From the NCBI RefSeq assembly GCF_003121585.1, contig NZ_QEOO01000020.1, positions 1 to 64,000 on the forward strand: DNA of 64,000 bases, written 5' to 3'. A program made the position numbers and the translations under genes. Below, in pieces: positions 17,008 to 24,747 of the stretch (the first letter of the stretch is position 1; each line of letters opens with the position of its first letter). Below the pieces are notes generated by a model. That model did no database searches, had not been told where the DNA came from, and was given only the letters and a program-made list of their open reading frames with translations. The stretch is from Nocardioides speluncae (lineage in GTDB: Bacteria; Actinomycetota; Actinomycetes; Propionibacteriales; Nocardioidaceae).

Positions 17008-17753
17008 GCCCCGAGGATGCCCTCGATCCGAGTAGCGAGCCAGACCGGGATCTCGTGCATCGGGTAGTGACCGCAGCCCGGCAGCGTCTCCACGGTGACG
17101 TTGGGGTACTGCTTGACCCAGAAGGCGTCCATGTACTCGACCGTCAGGGCCGGGTCGTTCTCGCCGACCAGGCAGGTGACGGGCGTGCTCGGAGTGCCGA
17201 CGTCGCCCGTGTAGTCCTCGTCGGCCCACGAGGCGACCGCACCCGCGAAAGCCTCGACCGTGGAGGTGGCCAGGCTGTTGCGGGTCATCGCGTCGAGCCA
17301 GCCGGCGCCGTTGCGGCTGCCGGTGGTGAAGTCGATGATGCCGCGCCGGTTGCCCTCCTGCGCCGGGGCGTCGAAGAAGAGCGTGCGGCCGTCGTCGTCG
17401 AGCGGGAACGGCGCGGGCGAGACCGGCGCGATGCCGATCAGGGCGTTGACCCGGTCGTCGCCCGCCAGCGCCAGCAGCGCGGCCGCGGCCTTGCCGCCCA
17501 TCGAGTGCCCCACGATCGAGAACCGCTCGACCCCGGCCTCGTCGAGGACGGCGAGCGCGTCGGCGGCGTACTCCTTCATGGTGAAGTCGCCGGTCTCGTC
17601 GCGGCGGGCGCCGTACCCGCGCATGTCGGGGAAGTAGTAGGTGAACCGGCCGCCGTCGACGGCGTCGGGGAAGTAACCCCAGCCTTCCGCCCAGCCGAAC
17701 CAGCCATGCAGGCAGACCACCGCGTGGTCGCCGTTGCCGACGCTCTTGACCAT
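17004..17753 (-). CDS. Alpha/beta-fold hydrolase
   Basis: 249-residue hydrolase with oxyanion HGWFGW (about residue 16), nucleophile elbow GHSMGG (Ser about 84), a likely acid in GENDPAL and a catalytic His in GCGHYPMHE (about 229). It would hydrolyse esters, epoxides or C-C bonds of small molecules. ATG 17753 is preferred because GGAGG lies about 10 nt upstream; a TTG ten codons earlier is possible. It overlaps the downstream P450 gene by 4 bp, suggesting sequential steps on one substrate. Confidence 0.85.
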   Translation of the reverse strand: MVKSVGNGDHAVVCLHGWFGWAEGWGYFPDAVDGGRFTYYFPDMRGYGARRDETGDFTMKEYAADALAVLDEAGVERFSIVGHSMGGKAAAALLALAGDDRVNALIGIAPVSPAPFPLDDDGRTLFFDAPAQEGNRRGIIDFTTGSRNGAGWLDAMTRNSLATSTVEAFAGAVASWADEDYTGDVGTPSTPVTCLVGENDPALTVEYMDAFWVKQYPNVTVETLPGCGHYPMHEIPVWLATRIEGILGA

Positions 17754-17841
17754 GTGAACGAGTCCTCCCGTGATGGACGCCAAAGGATGCCGGGACCTGT
17801 CTACACCAACCCCGCCAGCGCTCGCGTCGAATCGGGGAGGA

Positions 17842-18330
17842 TCAGGACTCCAAGGCCACCACGACCTTGCGGAGCAGACCAGCCAGCTGCTTCTTCTCCC
17901 GCTCGGTGAGCGGCGTCAGCAGCCGAGTCTCGTCGTCCTCCTCCTGCCCCAGGAGGTCCTCGATGGCCGCGTGTCCGTGTTCGGTGAGGCGAACCCGGAC
18001 CCGGCGGCGGTCCCCGGTCTCGTGCCGGCGCTCGACCAGGCCGAGCTCCTCGAGCCCGGTGAGCCGGGCGGACAGCGCGCCGCGGGTCAGGCCGAGGATC
18101 TCGGCGAGTCGCGAAGGGTTCAGCTCGTACGGCGCGCCCTCGCGCCGCAGCATCAGCAGCGTCTTGTACTGCCACATCGCCAGCTCGCCCGCGGCCAGCG
18201 TCTCCGAGCGGGTCGTCGACAGGTGCCGGACGATCTTGGACATCCTGGCCAGGATCTGCTCCTTCAGCGGATCCAGCCCCGGCAGCTCGCGGGCCCAGGC
18301 CTCGACGTGGTCGTCAACGGAGTCGCGCAT
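17842..18330 (-). CDS. MarR-family transcriptional regulator
   Basis: 162-residue winged-helix regulator: dimerising ends, recognition region NPSRLAEILGLTRGALSARLTGLEELGLVER, wing DRRRVRVRLTEHG. MarR proteins usually repress the divergent gene and their own, and release DNA on binding a small phenolic or lipid. The 66-bp gap to the divergent TPR-like gene contains three TAGTTT direct repeats and an inverted AACTA. The P450/hydrolase pair lies just downstream in the same direction and might also be a target. Confidence 0.9.
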   Translation of the reverse strand: MRDSVDDHVEAWARELPGLDPLKEQILARMSKIVRHLSTTRSETLAAGELAMWQYKTLLMLRREGAPYELNPSRLAEILGLTRGALSARLTGLEELGLVERRHETGDRRRVRVRLTEHGHAAIEDLLGQEEDDETRLLTPLTEREKKQLAGLLRKVVVALES

Positions 18331-18336
18331 GACAGG

Positions 18337-18385
18337 TAGTTTAGTCAGCAGATAGTTTCCTGGTGGATAGTTTTTCGTCTAACTA
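18337..18385. promoter_or_regulatory. Putative MarR operator cluster
   Basis: TAGTTT occurs at 18337, 18353 and 18368, about 15-16 bp apart. The last forms an inverted repeat with AACTA at 18381-18385 (TAGTT-N8-AACTA). The AT-rich block lies between the divergent starts at 18330 and 18397 and is the only AT-rich DNA nearby. Binding by the MarR protein is inferred. Confidence 0.5.
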
Positions 18386-18396
18386 TTCTCAGCTTC

Positions 18397-19251
18397 ATGA
18401 CAGCAACCACCACCTCCCCGTCCGTGACCGTCTCCCGGCAGTCGCTCGTCGACGCCGCCCGGGCCCTGCTGCGGGCGGCCCGCTTCGCGGATGCCCTGGC
18501 CCTGCTCGACGGCGCGGCGAGTGACCATCCCGAGGTCGCTCTCGCCCGGGCCGAGGTGGCGCTGACCTCCGGCTATCTGGGCGGATCAGCCGACGTGGAC
18601 GCCGAGCTCGCGGCTGCCGAGGCCGCCGTTGCCGGCTGCGACGACCCCGGCGTCACCTGGGACGCCGAGTTCCTCCGGCTGCGCCAGCGCTACACCAGGG
18701 AGATCTTCGACGCCCACACCGTCCTCGGCTCGGCCGAGGGCCGCGACCCCGCGCGGATCGGAGCCCTGCGCCGCACCGCCGAGGGTCTGCGCGACCGTGC
18801 ACCCGACGTACGCCGCCGCGGCTGGGCGGAGTTCTACCTCGGCACCATCGCCGACAACGTGTACGGCGACCGCGCCGCCGGCCCCGCCCACCTGACTGCA
18901 GCGCTCGCGGTCGGCAAGGAAGCCGCCGACGATCTGCTCTGCTTCGAGGCGCTCCGGCATCTCGGCGACCACGCGCACGACGAGGGCGACGCCGTCCTCG
19001 CCCTCGACCAGTGGCAGCGCTCGACCGAGTACGCCGCCCGGGCCGGCTCGATCACCGGCACCCTCGCCCAGCAGATCCTGCTCGCTCAGCTGGCCCGCGA
19101 GCGCGGCGACGAACACGGCGCGCGGCTGCTCGCGGCCGAGGTGGCGCGGTGGGCCGGAGCGGTCGGCGCCGACCGGACCCGAGCGCACGCGGAGGCGTTC
19201 GCGGCCGGCGCCGACCCGACCAGCCCAGACGCAACCAACGCGGAGGGCTGA
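18397..19251 (+). CDS. TPR-like repeat protein, unknown function
   Basis: 284-residue all-alpha, Ala-rich soluble protein. Helical pairs with the TPR-type spacing A-LL-A-F-DAL-LLD, ALARAEVAL, and later LGTIADN, HLTAALAVGKEA, LRHLGDHAHDEGD, ALDQWQRSTEYAA suggest a scaffold of tetratricopeptide-like repeats. No enzyme motif. It shares a promoter region with the divergent MarR gene and is probably under its control. Confidence 0.7.
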   Translation: MTATTTSPSVTVSRQSLVDAARALLRAARFADALALLDGAASDHPEVALARAEVALTSGYLGGSADVDAELAAAEAAVAGCDDPGVTWDAEFLRLRQRYTREIFDAHTVLGSAEGRDPARIGALRRTAEGLRDRAPDVRRRGWAEFYLGTIADNVYGDRAAGPAHLTAALAVGKEAADDLLCFEALRHLGDHAHDEGDAVLALDQWQRSTEYAARAGSITGTLAQQILLAQLARERGDEHGARLLAAEVARWAGAVGADRTRAHAEAFAAGADPTSPDATNAEG

Positions 19252-19267
19252 CCGGCTCATAAGCGGA

Positions 19268-21223
19268 CTAGGAGAGCCGCCGGCACAGCAGGGCGTCCGG
19301 GACCCCGCCGTGGTTCCACCTCCACGTGTAGGCCACGCCGGCGACGTACTCGTCGTCGGCACACTGGCCCTTGTAGTAGCCGGGTGCCCAGTCGCTGCCG
19401 GTCGAGCCGCCACCGGGCGGCCGGTTGTCGCTGTGGTCGAACCACACGTTGCGGCCGTCGGTGGGCAGCGACGCCGTCGTCTGCGCGCAGACGAGTGCAG
19501 ACATGGCGTTGCTGCGGACGCTGTAGCCCACCGCCAGGTGTCGGTCCGGGCACTGCAGCTTGTTGTAGCCGCTCGCCCAGTCGGTGGTGACGTACCGCTC
19601 GTCGGTGACCACGACCCGCGGCCCCGCGAGGCTGGGCATCGTACGGTCGGTGCACAGGCCACGGCTGTTGCTGCGGCTCAGGCCCATCAGCCGCTGGCTG
19701 TCCGGGCAGCTGCCCTTGCGGGCGCCGGAGTCCCAGTCGCCCTGGCCGCGCATGGTCGCCGACGCCTGGTAGTCCTCGTAGTCGAGGTTGAGCATGTTCC
19801 AGCGGGCGGGCTTGGTGACCGGGCCGGTCTTGCTGGGCGTGTTCATGAGCTTCTGCCAGCCGGCGTAGCGCCAGTCCCGCGGGTCGTCGATGCCGATCTT
19901 GGTGCCGTCGGGCTCGTAGCTCAGCAGGTTCCAGTCGTTGACCGGGTCGCCGTTCTCGGCCCGACCCACCAGCGGCCAGAACGCGAAGTCGACATCGTGG
20001 TCGATCAGGATGTCGGTGAAGTTGCCCCACCATGCCCGCTCCTGGCCGTCGTTGTTGAAGACGCCGCCGGTGCCGAACTCGCTGATCCAGACCGGCGCGG
20101 TGTAGTGCTGGTTGCCGCCGTGCACGAACAGCGCCTCGCGATCCACGGCGGCCCGCAGGTCGGCGACGGAGAGCCCGCGGTAGCGCCAGTCGTGGGTCTC
20201 ACCGGAGCCGGTGGCGCCGGTGTGGTTGGAGCCGGTGTAGCCGTAGAAGTGGGCGGCGTACACGACCTTGTCGGTGCGCGGGAACGTGTGCGAGAGGTTC
20301 GCCACCGGCTTGAGGTGCGGCCGCTCATGGAAGAACAGGTCCGACGGGATGCCGACCCAGTTGATGCCTTCGAGGATCAGCAGCACCGCGGGGTTGGCCT
20401 TCTGGATCGCGAGTCCGGCCTGCTGGTAGGCCTTGAAGAGGTCGTGGTCGTTGCCCCACGTCCAGTTCGGGTCGTTCCAGAAGTCGCGACGCACCTCGTT
20501 GCGTAGGTCCATGCCCACGACCCGCTTGTTGGACTTGTAGCGGTTGGTCAGCATCACCCAGTCGGCGATCCACTGCTCCGCGCTCTGGCTGCTGTTCCAG
20601 CGCTCGTTGCCGTCGAGGCCGCAGCACCACCGGGCGGTAGTGGTGTGGTCGTTCAGGATCACCGCGAAGCCGCCGTCGGTCAGCGCGGCGACCACGGCGT
20701 CGAACACCTGGAGTGGGGTCTTGCCCTTCAGCGCCGGGTTGGCCGCGACCGCGTGGTCGGGGACCGGGACGGTCATGTGCAGCATCTCGTTGGAGTACGG
20801 CAGCCGGATGCTGTTGAGGCCGAGCCCGCGGAAGTCGGCCAGGAGCCGTGTCATCGGCACCCGGTCCAGGCCGAGCGGGATGTTGTACGACGGCGTCCGG
20901 TCGCGGTGGGTGTTGGGGTCGTTGATGTCCCCGCTGCCCTCCCACCGCCCCTGTGCACCTTCCCAGTTCGCCGACTTCAGCTTGAACCGGTTGCCGTTCG
21001 CATCCACGACGTACCGGCCGCGGGTACTGAGCGGCGGCGTCCAGGACGCGGCCAACTGTTGCCCGGTCAATGCTGCCAACGAACTGGGGACTGCGGCCGC
21101 CGGGATCGCCGGCGCGGCGCTCGGCGGTGCCCCTCCGGCGGGCGCTGGCGCGGTCAACGACACGACGAGTACGGCGGCGCCGAAGGCTCCCGCGGCACCC
21201 GAGAACAACCAACGAGATCGCAT
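19268..21223 (-). CDS. Secreted glycoside hydrolase family 5 (cellulase-type)
   Basis: 651-residue exported glycosidase. A signal peptide covers residues about 1-32 (WLFSGAAGAFGAAVLVVSL). The GH5 (beta/alpha)8 barrel spans about 60-450: SIRLPYSNE, NDHTT, MDLRNEV with the acid/base Glu (about 248), AHFYGY and WISEFGTGG with the nucleophile Glu (about 375). A C-terminal region (about 470-651) repeats a Cys-containing motif (GSCPDSQRLMG, LQCPDRHLAVG, GQCADDEYVAG) three times and probably forms a binding domain. It would hydrolyse beta-1,4-glucan or a related plant polysaccharide. It is divergent from pentapeptide paralogue 2. Confidence 0.9.
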   Translation of the reverse strand: MRSRWLFSGAAGAFGAAVLVVSLTAPAPAGGAPPSAAPAIPAAAVPSSLAALTGQQLAASWTPPLSTRGRYVVDANGNRFKLKSANWEGAQGRWEGSGDINDPNTHRDRTPSYNIPLGLDRVPMTRLLADFRGLGLNSIRLPYSNEMLHMTVPVPDHAVAANPALKGKTPLQVFDAVVAALTDGGFAVILNDHTTTARWCCGLDGNERWNSSQSAEQWIADWVMLTNRYKSNKRVVGMDLRNEVRRDFWNDPNWTWGNDHDLFKAYQQAGLAIQKANPAVLLILEGINWVGIPSDLFFHERPHLKPVANLSHTFPRTDKVVYAAHFYGYTGSNHTGATGSGETHDWRYRGLSVADLRAAVDREALFVHGGNQHYTAPVWISEFGTGGVFNNDGQERAWWGNFTDILIDHDVDFAFWPLVGRAENGDPVNDWNLLSYEPDGTKIGIDDPRDWRYAGWQKLMNTPSKTGPVTKPARWNMLNLDYEDYQASATMRGQGDWDSGARKGSCPDSQRLMGLSRSNSRGLCTDRTMPSLAGPRVVVTDERYVTTDWASGYNKLQCPDRHLAVGYSVRSNAMSALVCAQTTASLPTDGRNVWFDHSDNRPPGGGSTGSDWAPGYYKGQCADDEYVAGVAYTWRWNHGGVPDALLCRRLS

Positions 21224-21268
21224 CGTGATCTCCCTCCAGATCCGACGAGTGGAAGCGACCGTAGCGGC

Positions 21269-21295
21269 TGTGACACCTTTAGGGAAGATGTCACA
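21269..21295. promoter_or_regulatory. Inverted repeat TGTGACA-N13-TGTCACA
   Basis: A perfect 7-bp inverted repeat with 13-bp spacer lies between the divergent GH5 (start 21223) and pentapeptide (start 21337) genes. The half site TGTGA is that of CRP-type activators, but the spacing is larger than the usual N6, so the binding protein is open. Confidence 0.4.
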
Positions 21296-21336
21296 TCTGG
21301 ATTGTCTGTCGGTGGCCGTTGCTAGCGTCGTTCGGC

Positions 21337-21933
21337 GTGACAGGTGGCGAGAAACAGACGTTCCGAGACGAGGACTGGTACGGCGACGAGCTGGGCGCGG
21401 CGGTGTTCACCGAGTGCGCGTTCCACGGCGTCGACCTGAGCGAGGTGATCACGGCAGGCGCCCGGTTCGATCGGTGCGTGTTCCACAACTGCCGCTTCAA
21501 CGGGTCGGTCCACAAAGCGACCGCGTTCGTCGCCTGCGACTTCCGGCGGACCAACTTCTTCGGCGCCACCTTCGACGGCTGCAAGCTCGACGGGTCGGTG
21601 TTCACCGAGTGCACGCTCCGGCCGCTGACCGTCTCCGGCGGCCGGTGGCACGGCGTCACCATCCGCGGCAGCAACCTGACCAAGCTGGACCTGTCCGGCG
21701 TCGACCTGCGCGAGGCCGACCTCTCGATGAGCGTGCTCGCGGGCGCCAACCTCCGCGACGCGAACCTCGGCGGCGCGGCTCTGTCCGGAACCGACCTGGC
21801 CGAGGCCGACCTTCGTGGGGCGACGCTCGGCGGCGCCGATCTCACGGCGGCCAAGCTCCGAGCGACCCGGCTCGACCTAGCGGGCGCGGTCTACCTCGCC
21901 GAGCTCCACGGCGCCGAGGTCGACGCCGGCTAG
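21337..21933 (+). CDS. Pentapeptide-repeat protein, paralogue 2
   Basis: 198 residues from GTG, the same length and layout as the protein at 13659-14255, with most positions shared (DELGAAVFTECAFHGVDL versus DDLGTAVFTDCAFHNVDL). The C-terminal half is a regular pentapeptide helix: GVDLREADLSMSVLAGANL, TDLAEADLRGATLGGADL. Likely a quadrilateral beta-helix, cytoplasmic. The paralogues are 7 kb apart and both run plus-wards, which suggests duplication followed by separation. Confidence 0.85.
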   Translation: MTGGEKQTFRDEDWYGDELGAAVFTECAFHGVDLSEVITAGARFDRCVFHNCRFNGSVHKATAFVACDFRRTNFFGATFDGCKLDGSVFTECTLRPLTVSGGRWHGVTIRGSNLTKLDLSGVDLREADLSMSVLAGANLRDANLGGAALSGTDLAEADLRGATLGGADLTAAKLRATRLDLAGAVYLAELHGAEVDAG

Positions 21934-21939
21934 TTGTCG

Positions 21940-22230
21940 CTAGATGGCGATCCGCAGGGTCGGCGGCGACGGGAGCGGACGGCGCGGCTCGCGGACGCCG
22001 GCAGTCCCACCATCACCGCCACCGGCGGCGGGCCACGGGTAGGTTATCCGGTGCCGGTGGCCGCGTCGGCGGATCGTCAGCCCGGCGATGTCGTGGGTGT
22101 CGCCGAGCGCGGTCAGCCGCAACCGGGCGCACTGGAACGCCTCGGCGGGGTCGCACGCCCGGACGTCGAGGGTTCGGGGCTTGGCGCAGGTCATCGAGCG
22201 GTGTGCGACCACAACCTGGTAGCGAGCCAT
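21940..22230 (-). CDS. Hypothetical 96-residue protein
   Basis: ATG 22230 opens a basic protein with MARYQVVVAHRSMTCAK, FQCARLRLTALGD and a low-complexity, Pro/Gly-rich end. The first 70 residues have normal composition; the rest could be read-through of an ancestral stop. Convergent with the pentapeptide gene, 6 bp apart. A 22-bp inverted repeat lies just upstream (22279-22336). No family recognised. Confidence 0.45.
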   Translation of the reverse strand: MARYQVVVAHRSMTCAKPRTLDVRACDPAEAFQCARLRLTALGDTHDIAGLTIRRRGHRHRITYPWPAAGGGDGGTAGVREPRRPLPSPPTLRIAI

Positions 22231-22278
22231 GCGTCCATCGTGCGTCGCGGTCGGGACGCGGACAAGGGCCGTAACCCG

Positions 22279-22336
22279 GTTGGTGATCCAGGTGTGTCAC
22301 CAAGATCGCGTTTAGTGACACACCCGGATCACCAAC
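22279..22336. repeat. Large palindrome, 22-bp arms
   Basis: Arms 22279-22300 (GTTGGTGATCC, one base, then GGTGTGTCAC) and 22315-22336 are reverse complements except for one A-C mismatch. The 14-nt loop contains ATCGCG. Its layout (arm ending in TCAC, CG-rich loop, arm starting GTGA) is that of the palindromes at 51440, 51600 and 63381. It lies between the 3' end of the VOC gene and the start of the 96-residue gene. Confidence 0.9.
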
Positions 22337-22369
22337 GCCGAAGAGGGCACCTGGGAGCGGCGGTCAGTC

Positions 22370-22759
22370 CTACGGGTCGAGGTCGAGGTAGAGGCAGAAC
22401 GGATGGCCGGCGGGGTCGAGCATCACCCGGACGTCGTCCTGTGGCTGGTACGCCGCCGGCTCGGCGCCGCACTCGACCGCGAAGGCGACCGAGTGGTCCA
22501 GGTCGTCGACCGCGATGTCGAGGTGCATCATCATCTGCGGCCGGCCGGCCTCGGTCGGCCAGACCGGGCGGACGTAGTGCTCCTCGGTCTTGAACGCCAG
22601 GTAATGGCCGGCGTCCTCGGACGGTGCGATGTCCGCCTCGCGGCCGTCGTCGTTGAAGACCTGCCAGCCCAGCAGCCGCGCGTAGAAGTGAGCGAGAGCC
22701 GAGGCGTCGTCGGAGTCGAGCGCCACACCCCACCAGGTCGTCTTGGTCCGCAGCGCCAT
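22370..22759 (-). CDS. Glyoxalase/VOC-family protein
   Basis: 129-residue vicinal-oxygen-chelate fold protein: N-terminal strand WWGVALDSDDASALAHFYARLLG, central MMMHLDIAVDDLD, and VMLDPAGHPFCLYL at the end, with His and Glu-type metal positions only partly kept. ATG 22759 matches the usual start of the family; the longer frame upstream is not supported. It may be a dioxygenase, a resistance protein or an orphan binding protein. It is divergent from the DUF2087 gene. Confidence 0.85.
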   Translation of the reverse strand: MALRTKTTWWGVALDSDDASALAHFYARLLGWQVFNDDGREADIAPSEDAGHYLAFKTEEHYVRPVWPTEAGRPQMMMHLDIAVDDLDHSVAFAVECGAEPAAYQPQDDVRVMLDPAGHPFCLYLDLDP

Positions 22760-22838
22760 GCACCTCACCCTGCACCTATGGGCAACGCACGGGCAATCGG
22801 CTGGCAGCCGCCCCGCGCCCCGGCGTACCGTCGAACCC

Positions 22839-23117
22839 ATGACCGCTGAGAGCGATCAGAGCGTGCTCCGCAGGTTCGTCGCAGAGGACGGACAGCTGCT
22901 GAGCATTCCCTCGAAGCGCACCAAGCGGCTGGTCGTGCTCGACCACGTGGCACAGGCGTTCGAGCCCGGCCTGACCTACGACGAGAAGCAGGTCAACGAG
23001 GCGCTGGCCACCTACCACCCCGACTTCGCCGCGCTCCGCCGCTACCTCGTCGACGAGCAGTTCCTGACTCGCGAGGCCGGCGTGTACTGGCGCAGTGGCG
23101 GCACCGTCGAGGTCTGA
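22839..23117 (+). CDS. DUF2087-domain protein
   Basis: 92-residue protein: LLSIPSKRTKRLVVLDHVAQAF, YDEKQVNEALATYHPDFAALRRYLVDEQFL and final YWRSGG are the DUF2087 signature, a small winged-helix-like domain often fused to or encoded near HTH regulators. ATG 22839 is chosen because the preceding codons overlap the divergent VOC start. Likely nucleic-acid binding; role unknown. A palindromic repeat follows its stop. Confidence 0.82.
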   Translation: MTAESDQSVLRRFVAEDGQLLSIPSKRTKRLVVLDHVAQAFEPGLTYDEKQVNEALATYHPDFAALRRYLVDEQFLTREAGVYWRSGGTVEV

Positions 23118-23126
23118 AACTGCCAG

Positions 23127-23208
23127 TGGTCTCGACGACACTCGCTGGCGCTCGCTGCTCGACCACCGGGTGGTCGAGCAGGTTGCGCAGCAACCGTCGT
23201 CGAGACCA
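23127..23208. repeat. GGTCTCGACGAC palindromic repeat (intergenic)
   Basis: 82-bp palindrome: TGGTCTCGACGAC at the left pairs with GTCGTCGAGACCA at the right, and GCTCGACCACC pairs with GGTGGTCGAGC at the centre. Between outer and inner stems sit ACTCGCTGGCGCTCGCT and GGTTGCGCAGCAACC. It lies between the stops of the DUF2087 and protease genes (convergent) and may end transcription from both sides. A second, altered copy lies at 34728-34812. Confidence 0.85.
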
Positions 23209-23214
23209 CCTAGG

Positions 23215-24021
23215 TCAGCGACGCTCGGGCGTCTCGCCGCCGGCGAGCTCGTCGGCCTTGGCGTTGATCTCGGCCGCGAAGTTGCTCACCTGGGCGTAGA
23301 CGCCGGGCTTGTTCGGCTCGGCGCAGCCCTCGCCCCAGCTGACGATGCCGATCTGGACCCACTCGTCGGCCTCGTTCTTGATCACCATCGGGCCACCGGA
23401 GTCGCCCTGGCAGGTGTCGATGCCACCCTCGGCGAAGCCGGCGCAGATCTCACCCTCAGGGACCAGGTCGGCGTACGAGCCACCGGACGCGATGCAGGTC
23501 TCGTCGTCGACGAACGGCACCTCGGCCTCGAGCAGGACCTGCGACAGGTCGCCCTGCTCGGTGGTGCCCCAGCCCATGATCGTGAATGTGCCCTCATCGA
23601 GCGCCGGGTCCTCGTTGAGGGTCAGCAGCGGCACGTCGGCAACCGGCTCGGCGAGCTGGATCAGCGCCCAGTCGGTGCCGATGTCGCCACCGTCGTGCTG
23701 GTAGGTCGAGGCGACCTCGATCTTCTCCGGGTCCTCCCGGTCGACCATGCCGAGCTGAGCGTTCCAGTCGGTGGTCGGGCCGGTGGAGTCGACGCAGTGG
23801 CCGGCGGTGAGTACGACGTTGGGCCGGATCAGCGAGCCGCCACAGCCGTCGAGCCAGACGGCCCAGGGGTACTCGCCCTTGTCGGCGGGAGTGCCGCCGA
23901 TGACGTTGACGTGGGGGTCGCCGTTGCCGTCCGGACGGCTGGCCTGCGCTGTCGGCGCCGCCAGGGAGACAGTCACAGCCGACGCGATCAACGCGACTGC
24001 GAGCTTGGACAGGATGCGCAT
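23215..24021 (-). CDS. Secreted trypsin-like serine protease
   Basis: 268-residue S1-family peptidase. Signal peptide about 1-27 (MRILSKLAVALIASAVTVSL), mature start near VIGGTPADKGEYPW. Catalytic triad: His in TAGHCVD (about 73), Asp in DWALIQL (about 118) and Ser in CQGDSGGP (about 208). Six Cys can form disulfides. The Asp six residues before the Ser (DTCQGDSG) predicts trypsin-like cleavage after Arg/Lys. ATG 24021 follows GGAGGAG. The N-terminal IGG needs proteolytic activation. Confidence 0.93.
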   Translation of the reverse strand: MRILSKLAVALIASAVTVSLAAPTAQASRPDGNGDPHVNVIGGTPADKGEYPWAVWLDGCGGSLIRPNVVLTAGHCVDSTGPTTDWNAQLGMVDREDPEKIEVASTYQHDGGDIGTDWALIQLAEPVADVPLLTLNEDPALDEGTFTIMGWGTTEQGDLSQVLLEAEVPFVDDETCIASGGSYADLVPEGEICAGFAEGGIDTCQGDSGGPMVIKNEADEWVQIGIVSWGEGCAEPNKPGVYAQVSNFAAEINAKADELAGGETPERR

Positions 24022-24120
24022 TTCATGCTCCTCCGAGTAGGTGTTGCGCTGACCGTAGGAACTCCCGCGCACGCGCGACAAGAAGGTCACGGTCCTTAAC
24101 ATTTGACGACGTCCGAGTTT

Positions 24121-24651
24121 TCAGACCATCTCCGAGGTGATCGCCCAGCGCTCATGGTCGCGCCACGCGCCGTCCAGAAACAGGAAGTCGGGCGACAGCC
24201 CTTCGAGGCGGAACCCGAGCCGCTTGACCAGCGCGATCGAGGCGGCGTTGTCCGGCTGGATGTTGGCTTCGAGGCGATGCAGGGCCAGACCGTCCTCGGC
24301 GAAGGCGTAGCGAATCACCTGCCCCAGCCCCTGAGTCATGAAGCCACGCCTCGCCGAGGACGCAAAGACGTTATAGCCAAGCGCCGCAGAACGGAAAGCG
24401 GCGTACACGATGTTGTTGACGTTCACCTGCCCGACGATCGCGCCCGCAGCGATCTCGCAGATCACCAGGCCCGCCCAGGCCTGCGGGTCGCGGGTCACGA
24501 ACCAGGCCGCCCACGCCTGCTCGGTCTGCGGCGGCGTCGCCCATCGACGGTGCAGCTCGACGCTCTCGCGAGCCAGCCGGACCAGCTCGTCGACGTCGTC
24601 GACCTCGACCTTGCGGATCCCGACGACGGTACCGGCGAGTAGATAGGTCAC
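24121..24651 (-). CDS. GNAT acetyltransferase, RimJ/RimL-like
   Basis: 176-residue N-acetyltransferase: [21 protein letters not shown] at the start, [21 protein letters not shown] (acetyl-CoA loop region) and [28 protein letters not shown], the typical RimJ ending. Probably acetylates a protein N-terminus or an amino-acid-like substrate. GTG 24651 is chosen; no strong ribosome site is visible. Divergent from bioB with 96 bp between. Confidence 0.85.
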   Translation of the reverse strand: MTYLLAGTVVGIRKVEVDDVDELVRLARESVELHRRWATPPQTEQAWAAWFVTRDPQAWAGLVICEIAAGAIVGQVNVNNIVYAAFRSAALGYNVFASSARRGFMTQGLGQVIRYAFAEDGLALHRLEANIQPDNAASIALVKRLGFRLEGLSPDFLFLDGAWRDHERWAITSEMV

Positions 24652-24747
24652 CCGTGTGATTATGCCGACGTGGGCCCGTCCTGGGACGAGGGGCACGTCA
24701 TACTTGGGCGCCCGGGCTTTGTCCGGCGGACCCACGCAAGGAGCGCC

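Noticed and set aside
24652..24747. Biotin-repressor operator upstream of bioB
   Set aside because: No sequence matching known BirA, BioQ or BioR dyads was recognised in the 96 bp gap.
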